Of a stretch of DNA of 64,000 nucleotides, positions 56,344 to 64,000 are shown one piece after another. A program made the translations under genes and the position numbers. The stretch lies in the NCBI GenBank assembly GCA_000716465.1, contig JNWL01000008.1, positions 224,194 to 288,193 of the forward strand. Direction: 5' to 3'. The notes below the pieces were generated by a model, which was not told the DNA's origin, ran no database searches, and saw only the letters and a list, made by a program, of their open reading frames with translations. The stretch's first letter is position 1. The number at the start of each line of letters is the position of its first letter. This DNA comes from Streptomyces bikiniensis. Lineage in GTDB: Bacteria; Actinomycetota; Actinomycetes; Streptomycetales; Streptomycetaceae.

Positions 56344-57585
56344 TCAGAGGCGGTGGGCCGCGCCCGCCGGGGTGGCGCCGCGGGTGTCGAGGAGGAGCTG
56401 CGCCTTCACCGACAGGCCCTGGAGGTCGTAGGTGCGGTGGTGCTGGAGGAGGACCGTCAGGTCGGCGTGGGCGGCGGCCTCGTAGAGGGAGTCCGCGCGG
56501 GGGACGGGGAGTTCGCGGACGCGCCAGTCGGGGACGTGCGGGTCGTGGTAGCTGACGGCCGCGCCCAGGTCCATCAGGCGGCGGGCGATCTCGTCGGCGG
56601 GGGAGCCCTGCCGGTCGGGCAGGTCGGGCTTGTACGTGATGCCGAGCAGCAGGATCCTGGCCCCGCGCGCCGACTTCCCGTGCTCGTTGAGGAGGGCGGC
56701 GGCGCGCCGCACCACGTACGCGGGCATGCGCTCGTTGACCTGGCCCGCGAGTTCGACCAGGCGGAGCGGGCGGTGGGCGCCGACGGTGTCGACGGGGGCG
56801 CCGTGGCCGCCGACGCCGGGGCCGGGGCGGAAGGCCTGGAAGCCGAAGGGCTTGGTCTCGGCGCAGCGGATGACGTCCCACAGGTCGACGCCGAGTTCGT
56901 GGCAGAGGACCGCCATTTCGTTGACGAGGGCGATGTTGACGTGCCGGAAGTTGGTCTCCAGGAGCTTGACCGTCTCCGCCTCGCGGGGTCCACGCGCGCG
57001 TACCACCTTGTCGGTGAGGCGTCCGTAGAAGGTGGCGGCGGACTCGGTGCAGGCGGGGGTGAGGCCGCCGATGACCTTGGGGGTGCCGGCGTAGCCGTGG
57101 GTGCGGCTGCCGGGGTCGAGCCGGCCGGGGGAGTACGCGAGGTGGAAGTCGCGGCCCGCGCGCAGTCCCGAGCCGGTTTCGAGGACGTCGCGGAGCAGGC
57201 CTTCGGTGGTGCCCGGCGGGACGGGGGACTCCAGGACGACGGTGGTGTGGGGGCGCAGCCTGACGGCGAGGGCGCGGGCGGCGTCGGTGACGGCGGTGAG
57301 GTCGAGGGCCCGGTCGGGGCCGAGGGGGGTCGGGGGGCAGAGGACGGCGGTGCGGACCCGGCCGAGTTCGGCGGGGTCGTGGGTGGGGCGGAAGCCGCCC
57401 GCGAGCATCCGGCGGACCTCGGGGACGGTGAGCGGACCGTCGGCCGGGGAGCGCCCGGCGGCGAGTTCGGCGGCGGGCAGCGGATCGGTGTCGTAGCCGA
57501 CGGTGCCGATGCCCGCGGCGGTGGCGGCCTGGGCGAGGGGGAGTCCGTGGTGGCCGAGGCCGATGACGGCGAGATCAGCGGGCAT
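56344..57585 (-). CDS. Nucleotide-sugar dehydrogenase homologue lacking the catalytic Cys
   Basis: 413 aa. N-terminal Rossmann LAVIGLGHHGLPLAQAA, LAYSPGRLDPG, ETVKLLETNFRHVNIALVNE, and C-terminal domain ILLLGITYKPDLPDRQGSP match the UDP-glucose/UDP-mannosamine dehydrogenase family. The catalytic segment reads GPGVGGHGAPVDT where active enzymes have GGHC(I/L)P: the nucleophilic Cys is Gly. Start MPADLAVIGLG is chosen because it precedes the Rossmann strand directly, after GGGGGGT... which is only a weak ribosome-binding site; a longer frame to 57633 is open. Confidence 0.82.
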   Translation of the reverse strand: MPADLAVIGLGHHGLPLAQAATAAGIGTVGYDTDPLPAAELAAGRSPADGPLTVPEVRRMLAGGFRPTHDPAELGRVRTAVLCPPTPLGPDRALDLTAVTDAARALAVRLRPHTTVVLESPVPPGTTEGLLRDVLETGSGLRAGRDFHLAYSPGRLDPGSRTHGYAGTPKVIGGLTPACTESAATFYGRLTDKVVRARGPREAETVKLLETNFRHVNIALVNEMAVLCHELGVDLWDVIRCAETKPFGFQAFRPGPGVGGHGAPVDTVGAHRPLRLVELAGQVNERMPAYVVRRAAALLNEHGKSARGARILLLGITYKPDLPDRQGSPADEIARRLMDLGAAVSYHDPHVPDWRVRELPVPRADSLYEAAAHADLTVLLQHHRTYDLQGLSVKAQLLLDTRGATPAGAAHRL

Positions 57586-57949
57586 GGGGGGTGGGCCGTC
57601 CTTCCCAGTAGCCGGAGGGGGCGCGAGGTGCAAGCCCGGTGGGCGGAACGGGTCGCACGCAATGTCAGACTAGGCGTAAATATGACCGATGTGTCGCATT
57701 GAGGGCCGCAGGTCGCCGAGTGTTGTCCACAGGGCGTTGTCCACAGGGCGGGTGCGAGGCGGTGGCTGAAGTCGCCGAGGCGGGACAGAATCGAGCTGTG
57801 AGCCGGACCACACGGTCCCGGCTCGCTCGCGGGAAGGCCGTGTGCGGGAGCCAGGTGCGGGAAGGCCGTGTACGGGGGCCGGAGGCGGGAAGCCGCGGAC
57901 GGGAGAGCCCGTGCGCGGGAAGGACGGGGGACGACGGGAGGCGGCAGAC
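57586..57949. other. 364-bp divergent region before glpD
   Basis: Contains an AT-rich stretch at 57,660-57,690 (with TAGTCT as minus-strand -10 at 57667-57672), two tandem 14-bp units each with a DnaA box, and repetitive GC-rich sequence (CGGGAAGGCCGTGT, CGGGAGCC) leading to glpD. Frames are open through the last 100 bp but lack a family-like protein start. Confidence 0.7.
57722..57749 (+). repeat. Two tandem DnaA boxes (TTGTCCACA)
   Basis: Unit GTTGTCCACAGGGC repeated exactly twice (57722-57735, 57736-57749). TTGTCCACA equals the preferred Streptomyces DnaA box. Boxes at 57723-57731 and 57737-57745. Confidence 0.75.
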
Positions 57950-59656
57950 GTGAGGACAGCGACACTGGGACCGGCCGAGCGCGCCGAGGCGCTCGTCGCC
58001 ATGGCCGGGCGCGAGCTGGACGTGCTGGTCGTCGGTGCCGGGGTGGTCGGCGCCGGGACGGCCCTCGACGCCGTCACGAGAGGACTCTCCACCGGCATCG
58101 TCGAGGCCCGCGACTGGGCCTCGGGCACCTCCAGCCGTTCCAGCAAGCTCATCCACGGCGGCCTGCGCTACCTGGAGATGCTGGACTTCGCCCTGGTCCG
58201 GGAGGCGCTCAAGGAGCGCGGTCTCCTCCTGGAGCGGCTCGCCCCCCACCTGGTGAAGCCGGTCCCCTTCCTCTATCCCCTCCAGCACAAGGGCTGGGAG
58301 CGGTTCTACGCCGGTTCCGGCGTCGCGCTGTACGACGCGATGTCGCTATCCTCCGGGCACGGCCGGGGCCTCCCCGTCCACCGGCACCTCTCCCGGCAGG
58401 GCGCCCTGCGCGTCGCCCCCTGCCTGCGGAAGGACGCCCTCGTCGGCGCCCTCCAGTACTACGACGCCCAGATGGACGACGCCCGCTTCGTCACCACCCT
58501 CGTGCGGACGGCCGCCTCCTACGGCGCGCTCGCCGCGAGCCGGGCCCGGGTCGTCGGCTTCCTGCGCGAGGGCGAGCGGGTCGTCGGCGCGCGCGTCCAG
58601 GACGTCGAGGCCGGCGCCGAGTACGAGATCCGGGCCAAGCAGGTCGTCAACGCCACCGGGGTGTGGACCGACGACACCCAGGCCCTCATCGGGGAGCGCG
58701 GCCAGTTCCACGTCCGCGCCTCCAAGGGCATCCACCTCGTCGTGCCCAAGGACCGCATCCACTCCACCACCGGCCTGATCCTGCGCACCGAGAAGTCCGT
58801 CCTCTTCGTGATCCCCTGGGGACGCCACTGGATCGTCGGCACCACCGACACCGACTGGGACCTCGACAAGGCCCACCCCGCCGCCTCCAGCGCCGACATC
58901 GACTATCTCCTGGAGCACGTGAACACGGTGCTCGCCACCCCGCTCACCCGTGACGACGTCGAGGGCGTCTACGCCGGTCTGCGCCCCCTGCTCGCCGGCG
59001 AGTCCGACGCCACCAGCAAGCTCTCGCGCGAGCACACCGTCGCCCACCCGGTCCCCGGCCTGGTCGTGGTGGCCGGCGGCAAGTACACGACGTACCGCGT
59101 GATGGCGAAGGACGCCGTGGACGAGGCGGTCCACGGCCTCGACCAGCGCGTCGCCCCCTGCGTCACCGAGGACACCCCGCTCCTCGGCGCCGAGGGCTAC
59201 CGGGCCCTGTGGAACGCGCGGGCCGGGATCGCCGCCCGGCACGGGCTGCACGTCGTGCGGGTCGAGCACCTCCTCAACCGGTACGGCTCCCTGACGCAGC
59301 AGCTCCTCGACCTGATCGCCGAGGACCCCCGGCTCGGCGCGCCCCTCCCGGCGGCCGACGACTACCTGCGCGCCGAGATCGTCTACGCCGCCTCGCACGA
59401 GGGCGCGCGCCACCTGGACGACGTCCTCACCCGGCGGACCCGGATCTCCATCGAGACCTTCGACCGGGGCACGCGCAGCGCCCGCGAGTGCGCGGAGCTG
59501 ATGGCCCCGGTCCTCGGCTGGGACGCCCACCAGATCGACAAGGAGGTCGAGCACTACGAGAAGCGGGTGGAGGCCGAGCGCGAGTCGCAGCGCCAGCCCG
59601 ACGACCTGACGGCGGACGCCGCGCGGCTGGGGGCGCCGGACATCGTGCCCCTCTGA
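57950..59656 (+). CDS. glpD: Glycerol-3-phosphate dehydrogenase, aerobic (FAD)
   Basis: Membrane-associated flavoprotein oxidising glycerol-3-phosphate to dihydroxyacetone phosphate and passing electrons to quinone; 568 aa. FAD motif LDVLVVGAGVVGAGTALDAV, then TSSRSSKLIHGGLRYLE, VNATGVWTD and GTTDTDWD typical of GlpD; the C-terminal domain starts near 400. GGGAGG lies about 9 nt before the GTG. An open frame extends upstream. It is flanked on both sides by DnaA boxes. No glpF or glpK adjoins. Confidence 0.95.
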   Translation: MRTATLGPAERAEALVAMAGRELDVLVVGAGVVGAGTALDAVTRGLSTGIVEARDWASGTSSRSSKLIHGGLRYLEMLDFALVREALKERGLLLERLAPHLVKPVPFLYPLQHKGWERFYAGSGVALYDAMSLSSGHGRGLPVHRHLSRQGALRVAPCLRKDALVGALQYYDAQMDDARFVTTLVRTAASYGALAASRARVVGFLREGERVVGARVQDVEAGAEYEIRAKQVVNATGVWTDDTQALIGERGQFHVRASKGIHLVVPKDRIHSTTGLILRTEKSVLFVIPWGRHWIVGTTDTDWDLDKAHPAASSADIDYLLEHVNTVLATPLTRDDVEGVYAGLRPLLAGESDATSKLSREHTVAHPVPGLVVVAGGKYTTYRVMAKDAVDEAVHGLDQRVAPCVTEDTPLLGAEGYRALWNARAGIAARHGLHVVRVEHLLNRYGSLTQQLLDLIAEDPRLGAPLPAADDYLRAEIVYAASHEGARHLDDVLTRRTRISIETFDRGTRSARECAELMAPVLGWDAHQIDKEVEHYEKRVEAERESQRQPDDLTADAARLGAPDIVPL

Positions 59657-59708
59657 CCGGGCCCGGACCTTCGGTCCGCGCCCCCGTGGGAGCCTCCGCT
59701 CCTGCACC

Positions 59709-59717
59709 TGTGGACAA
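59709..59717 (-). promoter_or_regulatory. DnaA box after glpD, inverted
   Basis: TGTGGACAA, the exact complement of TTGTCCACA; the match extends to 11 bp (TTGTCCACAGG) with the boxes upstream of glpD. Confidence 0.6.
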
Positions 59718-59929
59718 CTGACGGAACGTCCGTTCCGGCGGGGCGCCCGGGTCGTCCGCATACCGGTGGGAACCTGGGAGGCGCGCTGCGGCGTCGTCAT
59801 CCCGGAGTACGGACCCGGGGGCGCCGCCGGTCCCGAGGTGAGGGACAATGGGCTCTCTTCCAGGGCGGGTTAACGCATCACGCGGGAAGCGGCAGACGCG
59901 GCGAAGATCAGGGATCGCAGAGGGGACGC

Positions 59930-62389
59930 ATGTCGGAGGCGGAGCAGTCGCGGGACACGGCGAAGGACCCCGGGCGGGACGCTGCGGGGGCCGCGACCGA
60001 CAGCGACCGAGGAACGGTCCCGGCCGCGCGTGAGCCGGAGCGGGACGCGAAGGACGCGCAGGTCGAGCGGGGTGCGCTGACCCCGGAGGACGGTGCGGAG
60101 CGGGAGCCGGGCGGCGGGCCCGCCGGAACGGCGGAGGAAGCCGGGGCCGCTTCCGGGGCCGTTGCGGAGGCCGAGTCCGTTCCGGGCGATGCGGGCGGGA
60201 AGTCCGCTTCGGGCGCCTCGGGCGCTTCGGGCGCCTCGGGTGCCCCGGGCGTCTCGGTCGTGAAGGGCGCCGGAGATCCGCGGTCTGACGGCGTGACGGC
60301 TTCCGGAGCCGACGACGCGGCGGCCGGATCCGGATCCGGTGCCGGTGCGGCCGCCGGGCGGCTGCGGGGGACCGAGCCGTCCACCGGACGGGCCGGGTTC
60401 GGCGCCGGGGACGGCGACGGCGGGAGCGGCCGCGGGACGCCCGCGACCGGCACGGCGCGCGGTGGCGACAGGCTCCGCAAGGCCCCCGCCGGTGAAGGAC
60501 GCCTGCTCGCCGGGCGCTACCGGCTCGGCGCGGTCCTCGGACGCGGCGGCATGGGCACCGTGTGGCGCGCCGTCGACGAGACCCTCGGCCGTACCGTCGC
60601 CGTCAAGGAACTCCGCTTCCCCAGCAGCATCGACGAGGACGAGAAGCGCCGCCTCATCACCCGGACCCTGCGCGAGGCGAAGGCCATCGCCCGGATCCGC
60701 AACAACGGCGCCGTCACCGTCTACGACGTCGTGGACGAGGACGACCGCCCGTGGATCGTCATGGAGCTCATCGAGGGCAAGTCCCTCGCGGACGCCGTGC
60801 GCGAGGACGGCACGCTCACGCCCCGGCGCGCCGCCGAGGTCGGCCTCGCCATCCTCGACGTGCTGCGCTCGGCCCACCGCGAGGGCATCCTGCACCGCGA
60901 CGTGAAGCCGTCCAACGTGCTGATCGCCGAGGACGGCCGGGTCGTCCTCACCGACTTCGGCATCGCCCAGGTGGAGGGCGACCCCTCGATCACCTCCACC
61001 GGCATGCTCGTCGGCGCCCCCTCGTACATCTCGCCGGAGCGCGCCCGCGGCCACAAGCCCGGCCCGGCCGCCGACATGTGGTCGCTCGGCGGCCTCATCT
61101 ACGCGGCGGTCGAGGGCAGTCCGCCGTACGACAAGGGTTCCGCCATCGCCACCCTCACGGCGGTGATGACCGAGCCCGTCGACCCGCCGAAGAACGCGGG
61201 CCCCGACCTGGAGAAGGTCATCTACGGCCTCCTCGCCAAGGACCCGGCGCAGCGGCTGGACGACGCCGGCGCCCGGGTCCTGCTGCGGGCCGTGCTCGAC
61301 GCCCCGGAGGCGGCGCCCCCGACCTCGCCCGAGGTCACCAGGGTCGTACCGCTGCCGCCGGTTCCCGGACGGGCGCCGACGGCCCCGGCGGCCGACCGGG
61401 GCGGGGCCTCCGACGCGGCCGCCGACCGGGTGCGGGGCGCCCTGAAGTCCGTGCGCAACGCGGCGGCCTCCGCGAAGGCCGAGCCGAGGACGAGGACCGC
61501 GCCGACGCCGGGCACCGCGCCGGTCCGGGGCGGTGGCAGGCAGGCTCCGGCCCGCGCGCCGCTGACCGACGTCGTACCGCGCCGCACCCTCGTCATCATC
61601 GCCGCGGTCGTGGTCGTCGCCCTGCTCGGCACGATCCTGGCGGTCTCCCTCGGCGGCGGAGGGAACGAGGGCAACCAGGGCAAGGAGGGCACCACGGCCT
61701 CGGCCGGCGCCTCCACGGGCGGTGACGGCGGGTCGGGCGGGTCCGGCGGCGGCAAGAACCAGACCCCGGCCGACCCCGGCCAGCAGGGCGGCGTCCAGCC
61801 CGGCGGTGAAGGCGCCGACGGTTCGGCGGGCACCGACGGCACGACGGGATCGACGGGCACGACGGGGACGACCGAGGGCGGGAACGGCGCCACGCCGTCC
61901 GGCAAGCCCGACGGCGGCACCGGCGGCCGACTGCCCGCCGGGTACGCCCTCGTCACCAGCGACCGGTTCCACTTCTCCATGGCGATGCCCGCGAACTTCA
62001 GGATGAGCACCATCCCGGGGTACTCCCTCGGCGGGATCTTCAGCGAGGACGGCGGCTTCCCGCGCGTCCAGGTCGACTACAACAACAGCCCGAAGGACAA
62101 CGCCGCGAGCGCCTGGGAGCTGGCCAAGGTCGGCGTGATCGCCACCAGCAAGGACTACCGGCACTTCGGCATACGGCCCGTCTCCTACAAGGGCTACCCG
62201 ACCGTCGCCGACTGGGAGTTCGAGCGCACGCAGAAGGGCGTGCGCGTCCACGTGCTCAACCGCGGGTTCAAGGTGGACTCCAAGTGGGGCTACTCCATCA
62301 TGGTCAGCTGCGAGGCGGACGAGTGGAACGGCGAGGAGTGCCGGACCCTGCGGGAGACGGCGTTCGCCACGTTCAGCCCCAAGAACTGA
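59930..62389 (+). CDS. Membrane Ser/Thr protein kinase (PASTA-less, STPK)
   Basis: 819 aa. A disordered 180-residue N-terminal extension rich in Gly, Ala, Glu and Asp (with SGASGASGASGAPG repeats) precedes the kinase domain (about 195-455): GRGGMGTVW glycine loop, Lys226 in VAVKEL, HRDVKPSNV (Asp324), DFG at 342-344, APSYISPERARG. A Pro/Ala linker leads to one membrane helix (about 553-574) and an extracellular region: Gly/Thr/Asp-rich linker then a ~150-aa domain (SDRFHFSMAMPANFRMSTIP, two Cys in MVSCEADEWNGEEC). All catalytic residues are present. It senses an unknown external signal. AGAGGGGAC precedes the ATG. Confidence 0.93.
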   Translation: MSEAEQSRDTAKDPGRDAAGAATDSDRGTVPAAREPERDAKDAQVERGALTPEDGAEREPGGGPAGTAEEAGAASGAVAEAESVPGDAGGKSASGASGASGASGAPGVSVVKGAGDPRSDGVTASGADDAAAGSGSGAGAAAGRLRGTEPSTGRAGFGAGDGDGGSGRGTPATGTARGGDRLRKAPAGEGRLLAGRYRLGAVLGRGGMGTVWRAVDETLGRTVAVKELRFPSSIDEDEKRRLITRTLREAKAIARIRNNGAVTVYDVVDEDDRPWIVMELIEGKSLADAVREDGTLTPRRAAEVGLAILDVLRSAHREGILHRDVKPSNVLIAEDGRVVLTDFGIAQVEGDPSITSTGMLVGAPSYISPERARGHKPGPAADMWSLGGLIYAAVEGSPPYDKGSAIATLTAVMTEPVDPPKNAGPDLEKVIYGLLAKDPAQRLDDAGARVLLRAVLDAPEAAPPTSPEVTRVVPLPPVPGRAPTAPAADRGGASDAAADRVRGALKSVRNAAASAKAEPRTRTAPTPGTAPVRGGGRQAPARAPLTDVVPRRTLVIIAAVVVVALLGTILAVSLGGGGNEGNQGKEGTTASAGASTGGDGGSGGSGGGKNQTPADPGQQGGVQPGGEGADGSAGTDGTTGSTGTTGTTEGGNGATPSGKPDGGTGGRLPAGYALVTSDRFHFSMAMPANFRMSTIPGYSLGGIFSEDGGFPRVQVDYNNSPKDNAASAWELAKVGVIATSKDYRHFGIRPVSYKGYPTVADWEFERTQKGVRVHVLNRGFKVDSKWGYSIMVSCEADEWNGEECRTLRETAFATFSPKN

Positions 62390-62456
62390 CCGGTGCCCCG
62401 TATCGTGGGGACCCGGGAGTCGTACGGAATCGAACAGAGCCGTTGGCCGCACGGCC

Positions 62457-62650
62457 CCTGAACGGACCGACGGGACCGACGGGACTGACGGGACCTCCGG
62501 GACTGACGGGGCCTACGGGACCGATCGGACCGACCGGAACCGGCGGACTCGCGTGATTCCGCACGATCCGGGGAATCCGAGGAGTCCCGGGAAACAGGGA
62601 ACCCGAGGAATCCCGGGGGTTCGGGGAATCCGCGGGTCCACGGGGGACAG
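62457..62650 (+). repeat. Two blocks of degenerate short tandem repeats
   Basis: 62,457-62,545: repeats of GGACCGACG/GGACTGACG (9-bp unit). 62,558-62,645: repeats of GGGAATCCGAGG-like units. Together they make up most of the spacer between the two kinase genes. One frame of the first block reads as collagen-like Gly-Pro-Thr triplets. Confidence 0.7.
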
Positions 62651-62670
62651 CGCGGGCGTGGGGAGGCGTC

Positions 62671-64000
62671 GTGGACGACTACGCGGGAAGGGTGCTCGCG
62701 GACCGCTACCGCCTGCCGCTGCCGCCGGCGGACGAGGCCGGGGACGCGCACGACCCGACGGAGACGCGCGCCTTCGACACGTACAGCGGGCAGGAGGTCC
62801 TGGTCCGCCAGGTCCCGCTGCCGGAGTTCGTGGACGCCGAGGTGCTCGACGGCGCCGGCCCCGGAGGCTCCGCAGGCCTCCACGGCGGCGCGGGGCGGGC
62901 CACCCGCAGGCCCGCCGAGCCCGTCGTGCGCCGGGCGATCGAGGCGGCCCAGGCCGCCGCCCAGATCCCCGACCACCCCTTACTGGACCAGGTCTTCGAC
63001 GTCTTCGCGGAGGCCGGTTCGCTGTGGATAGTCAGCGAACGCGTGGTGGAGGCCCGGCCGCTGGCCGCGCTCCTCGCCGAGCGGCCCCTGAACCCGTACC
63101 GGGCGGCCGAGATCGGCGCCGACGTCCTCACCGCCCTGCGCGCGCTCCACGCCCACGGCTGGGTGCACCGGAACATCACCTCCCGGACCGTCCTCGTCTG
63201 CGACGACGGCCGGGTGGTCCTCTCGGGCCTCGCGGTCGGCGCGGCCGAGGAGGCCCTCTGCGGCTACGCGCCGGTGCCGGAACGGGACCGGATCGACGAG
63301 TTCGCGTACCCGCCCCCGCCGCACGAGGCGGAAGAGCCCGCTCCGGACGCGTACGAACCCGGGGTGTACGAGGCCGAGACGTACGAACCGGAGGCGGACG
63401 AACCCGGGGCGGACGGATCCGGGGCGCGCGGGTCCGGTGCGTACGCCCTTGAGACGTACGCCTCGGGTGCGTACGAGCCGGAGGTGTACGCGCCCGAGCC
63501 GTACGAGCCCGAAATGCCCGCGCCCGTCGAGGCGTACGGCGAGGAGTACGGCGAGGAGTACGGCTCCGGCCGGTACGGGTCCGGAGAGTACGGATCAGGG
63601 GTGTACGGCTCCGAGACCTACGGTTCCGAGGAGCACCGCCCCGAGGAGCACCGCCCCGAGGAGCACCGGGCCGAGACGTACCGCCCCGAGCCGTACGCGC
63701 TGGAGGCCCCGGCGGAGACCGGGCGGGACGGCGACGGGACGGACGGCGGACCGGACGGCGGGCCCGGTGCGAGTCCCGGTCCCGGTCCTGATGCCTACGG
63801 TGCCGACCCCTATGGGAAGTCCACGGCGGCCCCCGCCGGCCCGAGGCCCGCGGCCACCCCGCCGGCCGCCGACGTGCGGGCCGCGCGGGCCGGGGCCATC
63901 GCCGCCTACCGGGCCGGTGCGCGGGCCGCCGCCCGGCTCGGCGAGACGGGGGCCCTGCCCGTGCAGCGCCCCGCCCCCCCGGAGCCGGCGGGCCCGCCCC
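62671..64000 (+). CDS. Kinase-like (pseudokinase) protein, 3' end outside window
   Basis: At least 443 aa, cut by the window end. GTG start after GGGAGG. The first ~220 residues resemble a protein kinase fold (LADRYRLPLPPADEAG, EVLVRQVPLPEF, ALRALHAHGWVHRNITSRTV) but the catalytic Asp of HRD is Asn (HRN) and DFG is replaced by SGL, and the glycine loop is absent, so it is predicted inactive. A long Tyr/Glu/Pro/Gly repeat region follows (about 230-360, units like YGSGEYGS, EEHRP). It contains a TTA leucine codon (62980-62982), which makes translation depend on the bldA tRNA in Streptomyces. It probably works with the kinase upstream. Confidence 0.82.
   Translation, partial: MDDYAGRVLADRYRLPLPPADEAGDAHDPTETRAFDTYSGQEVLVRQVPLPEFVDAEVLDGAGPGGSAGLHGGAGRATRRPAEPVVRRAIEAAQAAAQIPDHPLLDQVFDVFAEAGSLWIVSERVVEARPLAALLAERPLNPYRAAEIGADVLTALRALHAHGWVHRNITSRTVLVCDDGRVVLSGLAVGAAEEALCGYAPVPERDRIDEFAYPPPPHEAEEPAPDAYEPGVYEAETYEPEADEPGADGSGARGSGAYALETYASGAYEPEVYAPEPYEPEMPAPVEAYGEEYGEEYGSGRYGSGEYGSGVYGSETYGSEEHRPEEHRPEEHRAETYRPEPYALEAPAETGRDGDGTDGGPDGGPGASPGPGPDAYGADPYGKSTAAPAGPRPAATPPAADVRAARAGAIAAYRAGARAAARLGETGALPVQRPAPPEPAGPP

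Noticed and set aside
62284..62556. Possible small collagen-like protein gene
   Set aside because: Its only ATG lies inside the kinase gene in another frame and there is no ribosome-binding site near the repeat; kept only as a repeat finding.

Overview
This window is a contiguous piece of a high-GC actinobacterial chromosome, almost certainly Streptomyces. The evidence is the codon bias (G or C in nearly every third position), frequent GTG starts, a WhiD/BldM/SigD developmental cluster, an iron-box and CIRCE regulatory vocabulary typical of the genus, a GroEL1 with a His-rich tail, and the ribosomal gene order rpsM-rpsK-rpoA-rplQ without rpsD. The gene order, from memory, matches the conserved core of Streptomyces chromosomes; I could not check this by search. 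I see no rRNA, tRNA, prophage, insertion sequence or CRISPR array.

Layout. (1) 1-11,298: distal spc operon and alpha operon (rplE to rplO, secY, adk, map, infA, rpmJ, rpsM, rpsK, rpoA, rplQ, truA). (2) 11,269-15,253: a secreted or membrane protein, an ABC-F ATPase, and rplM-rpsI with its own promoter. (3) 15,368-30,416: amino-sugar and cell-wall precursor genes (glmM, glmS, alr), coenzyme A and carrier-protein genes (coaA, acpS), NAD(P)HX repair (nnr), and the tRNA t6A genes tsaE, tsaB, tsaD with rimI. (4) 30,495-36,318: two paralogous polysaccharide-deacetylase lipoproteins around a methyltransferase, then groES-groEL1 under two CIRCE operators. (5) 36,429-40,661: a SnoaL-like protein divergent from a 1,155-residue STAND-type NTPase. 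(6) 40,757-48,443: a carbohydrate locus with an ABC importer lacking its own ATPase, a 2-hydroxyacid dehydrogenase, a DeoR/LacI hybrid regulator and a DUF2264 protein. (7) 48,462-50,984: SDR, MOSC and LysR genes. (8) 51,132-53,357: whiD, bldM, sigD. (9) 53,547-59,656: guaB, guaB3, a nucleotide-sugar dehydrogenase homologue and glpD. (10) 59,930-64,000: a membrane Ser/Thr kinase and the start of a second kinase-like protein, cut by the window end.

The best candidate for a coherent, possibly undescribed system is the carbohydrate locus. A palindrome TGATCGAA-N10-TTCGATCA lies exactly 15 nt before two near-identical promoters (TTGAC(G/T)-N17-CAGGAT), one for the DUF2264 gene and one for the transporter operon. 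The first copy also overlaps the regulator's own promoter region. Other notable signals are two iron boxes (one before an unknown 60-residue protein), three enzyme-like proteins that lack the expected catalytic cysteine, a 60-bp duplication of the 3' end of map, many apparent leaderless promoters (TANNNT 6-7 nt before the start codon), DnaA boxes on both sides of glpD, and a TTA codon in the terminal kinase-like gene.
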